Assembly (NCBI RefSeq): GCF_014205875.1
Contig: NZ_JACHEN010000001.1
Location: forward strand, 398,543 to 462,542
DNA from: Anaerosolibacter carboniphilus
GTDB lineage: Bacteria > Bacillota > Clostridia > Peptostreptococcales > Thermotaleaceae
Reading direction: 5' to 3'
DNA: 64,000 bases
Position numbers and translations under genes: made by a program. A model generated the notes under the pieces. That model did no database searches. It was not told where the DNA came from and saw only the letters and a list, made by a program, of their open reading frames with translations. Each line of letters opens with the position of its first letter. Within the stretch, counting starts at the first letter, position 1. Shown piece after piece: positions 62,200 through 64,000 of this stretch.

Positions 62200-63622
62200 A
62201 AAAATTATAAGTTTGTTATTGGTAATAATTTTTGCAATGGGCTTATCTGCTTGTGGGAGGGCAACTGAAAAGGTTTCTCAGGAGAACGGAGACGATACAG
62301 TTCAAGATCAAAAAGTAATTACTGTATCAGTTCCTGCGGCCAATAGACAGCTTGAAATGGCAGCAAGCAAGTTCCAGAAGGAGCACCCTGAGTATAAATT
62401 AGATATTCAGACATATCCAAACAGTGATTATGAAACCTATGTGAAAAACCTGAATACGCAGATACTGTCAGGCAATGGGCCCGACATCATATCCGTTGCC
62501 GGGTTGCCCTTTGAGAACTATATTGATAGGAATATACTGGCTGATATAGGTGAGCTGATAGCTAAAGACAGCAGCTTTGATATGAGTAAATATTACACCA
62601 ATGTCTTCGATGCAATGAAAACCAACGGCAGCCTGTATGTTCTACCCACGAGCTTTACCTTCAATGTTATGATGGCAAACCAGGAGATACTTGACCAGGA
62701 AGCAATAAAAATTGATGACGGTCACTGGACATGGAATGATTTCAAATCAGCCTCGGAGAAAGTGACTCAGAAGGACGGAGCCGGTGCGGGTAACCGGGCG
62801 GCATTACCGGGCGTAAGCTCTATGGATATGCTGAAACTCTTTACCAGCGGCAGCTACAGAAATTACATTGACGCTGATAACAAGAATGCCAGCTTTGCTT
62901 CCGAGGGCTTCATAGACCTGCTGAATACAGTGAAGGCTTTTGGTGATGAAAAGCTTGTCAACAGCAATGTACAAACAGATACGGTTTCGATATTGGATGC
63001 TGCGGGCAGAGGATCGATAGTCTTCTATCCATGCAGCATCGATGATTATTTTACGTACTGGTTTATGAAATCTGCACTTAATGACCATTTAAGCCTTTAC
63101 AATATTCCTTCTGCAGGCAATTCCGGTTTGAGGACCTTTACGACAAATTCGCTTTATGCCATAAACAAGAATTCCAAACATACAGAAATAGCCTGGGAAT
63201 TTTTGAAGGTGCTTTTGTCCGATGAAATCCAATCACAGGCATTGCGGGAAGAGGGGTCGCAAGGGAAACCTGGAGCATCAGGTGGTGAAGACAATGTATC
63301 TGTTGGTGGTTTCCCAATAAACAGAACTGCACAGCAGCAGAAAGCAAAGCTGGCTATAGATACATCAAAAGGCATGAAAATGAAAATAAGGTTGAAGTTG
63401 GAGGGCCCCGGCGAAATTTCATTAAACCCGGCAGCCATGACTCAAGCGGATATTGACTATATAGACAAGTTTATCTCAGAGTTGAATACTTATGCCAATG
63501 CAGATCCGAATATCGACAATATCATTCGGGATGAAGCAAAAGCGTTCTTCAACGGGGATAAATCAGCGGAAGTAACTGCAGAACTGATACAGAGAAGGGT
63601 AAATACCTATCTTGGAGAATAG
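62192..63622 (+). CDS. Extracellular solute-binding lipoprotein (SBP family 1)
   Basis: 476 aa. Signal peptide MYKKIISLLLVIIFAMGLSAC with lipobox Cys at 21. The mature protein has SBP_bac_1 features: FQKEHPEYKLDIQTYP, LSGNGPDIISVAGL, YVLPTSFTFNVMMANQEIL and a late TNSLYAINKNSKHTEIAWEF. It binds an oligosaccharide for the two permeases at the start of the operon. GTG codons at 62180 and 62183 are alternative starts; the signal peptide favours ATG 62192, which overlaps the previous gene. Confidence 0.88.
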   Translation: MYKKIISLLLVIIFAMGLSACGRATEKVSQENGDDTVQDQKVITVSVPAANRQLEMAASKFQKEHPEYKLDIQTYPNSDYETYVKNLNTQILSGNGPDIISVAGLPFENYIDRNILADIGELIAKDSSFDMSKYYTNVFDAMKTNGSLYVLPTSFTFNVMMANQEILDQEAIKIDDGHWTWNDFKSASEKVTQKDGAGAGNRAALPGVSSMDMLKLFTSGSYRNYIDADNKNASFASEGFIDLLNTVKAFGDEKLVNSNVQTDTVSILDAAGRGSIVFYPCSIDDYFTYWFMKSALNDHLSLYNIPSAGNSGLRTFTTNSLYAINKNSKHTEIAWEFLKVLLSDEIQSQALREEGSQGKPGASGGEDNVSVGGFPINRTAQQQKAKLAIDTSKGMKMKIRLKLEGPGEISLNPAAMTQADIDYIDKFISELNTYANADPNIDNIIRDEAKAFFNGDKSAEVTAELIQRRVNTYLGE

Positions 63623-64000
63623 GTAAGCCTGCGGTATAATGTAATAACAAAAACAAATGGGAGTGTCGCAAAAGTAGATAAATGCGACGCAACAATAACG
63701 GTTGGACAGGGTCGTCCAACCCTACAAATCACAGAAAATCATGTTTTATGTAGGGAACGACAGCCCCATCGTTCCGAAAAAGATAGTGATTCAAAAACCG
63801 CGAAACGACAGAGAGCGCCGATCCCTATGAGATACTGTACACATTGGTAGGGGCGATTCATGAATCGCCCACAGACCCTAGATACCACTCCAACTGTTAT
63901 CATGGGTAGACCAGCTAACTGCTGTCAAGAAAAAAATTTACTAATGTGTTCTCAAAATAATGATCATGTGAAATGACCCTTAGTTTTCTACGAATGTTCT
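63623..64000. other. Right-end intergenic region rich in palindromes
   Basis: No ORF. Holds four short inverted repeats listed separately; the sequence after 63900 is featureless AT-rich DNA. Confidence 0.5.
63665..63870. repeat. Array of REP-like palindromes
   Basis: GTCGCA/TGCGAC (63665-63688), GGTTGGAC/GTCCAACC (63700-63721), GGAACGA/TCGTTCC (63754-63775) and the perfect 20-bp GGGCGATTCATGAATCGCCC (63851-63870). The last three are each bordered by a GTAGGG-type edge on one side, suggesting one family of short dispersed elements. Confidence 0.65.

Noticed and set aside
1..64000. CRISPR arrays, tRNA or rRNA genes, prophage or intact IS elements
   Set aside because: No regularly spaced direct repeats, no cloverleaf with CCA-type end, no rRNA core sequence, and no integrase or transposase reading frame were found on either strand.

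Overview
The window looks like the chromosome of a low-G+C, Gram-positive, spore-forming anaerobe of the class Clostridia (Bacillota). Supporting signs are strong AGGAGG-type ribosome binding sites with frequent TTG/GTG starts, TTGACA/TATAAT promoters, a GerW sporulation protein beside a DUF2953 protein, a glycyl radical enzyme with its oxygen-sensitive activase, EFR1-type flavodoxin/ferredoxin proteins and lipobox-type binding proteins. There is no rRNA, tRNA, CRISPR array, prophage or intact insertion sequence. Genus cannot be assigned from the sequence alone.

Layout. 1-2.1 kb: end of a BceB-like permease, then uppP and a DedA protein, all linked to undecaprenyl phosphate recycling or bacitracin. 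2.7-8.6 kb: DUF4153 membrane protein, branched-chain aminotransferase, quinone-reductase-like MDR protein and a class I/II aminotransferase. 9.1-10.2 kb: a tightly packed trio (excisionase-type HTH, 67-aa ORF, DUF4180). 10.5-16.3 kb: LacI-regulated sugar uptake operon (regulator, binding protein, ATPase, permease, aldo/keto reductase) with two copies of one operator. 17.2-19.5 kb: first HelD-type motor. 20-27 kb: small regulators, methyltransferase, DUF2798 protein with a structured leader, FusB-like EF-G binding protein, and decayed uvrA-like and alkD-like fragments. 27.3-28.0 kb: cutC.

28.4-34.9 kb is the least explained part: six overlapping genes (ketosynthase III, ATP-grasp, extended SDR, MBL-fold hydrolase, adenylate-forming enzyme, GNAT-like acyltransferase) that look like one biosynthetic pathway with no carrier protein. 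35.2-38.4 kb is a macrolide resistance operon of the mef-msr(D) type that keeps both regulatory leader peptides (MYSVRLR and MYYIFI). 38.8-40.9 kb: glucose/sorbosone-dehydrogenase-like protein and a small membrane protein. 41.0-45.1 kb: XRE-cupin regulator, glycyl radical enzyme with an unusual Cys-Val-Val active site, and its radical SAM activase, with a 27-bp operator palindrome. 45.4-46.3 kb: GerW and DUF2953. 47.0-48.3 kb: an internally deleted MarR gene flanked by two identical 18-bp palindromes, then a QueG-like iron-sulfur protein. 48.5-50.5 kb: second HelD. 50.9-51.8 kb: stress-type SDR. 52.9-56.4 kb: MerR regulator divergent from a hydrolase-CMD-cupin operon, then a DUF362 ferredoxin protein. 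56.5-57.5 kb: D,D-carboxypeptidase behind a hairpin that buries its ribosome binding site. 57.7-63.6 kb: sugar ABC permeases, a HlyD/MacA-like adaptor, a MacB-like membrane protein and a solute-binding lipoprotein in one operon. The right end carries several short palindromes.

Two themes run through the window. One is defence against ribosome-, RNA-polymerase- and wall-targeting antibiotics (BceB/UppP/DedA, two HelD, FusB-like, Mef/MsrD, uvrA relic). The other is a scattered set of at least five 5'-truncated copies of an L,D-transpeptidase-LysM gene, all on the minus strand and each ending in a bidirectional terminator hairpin.
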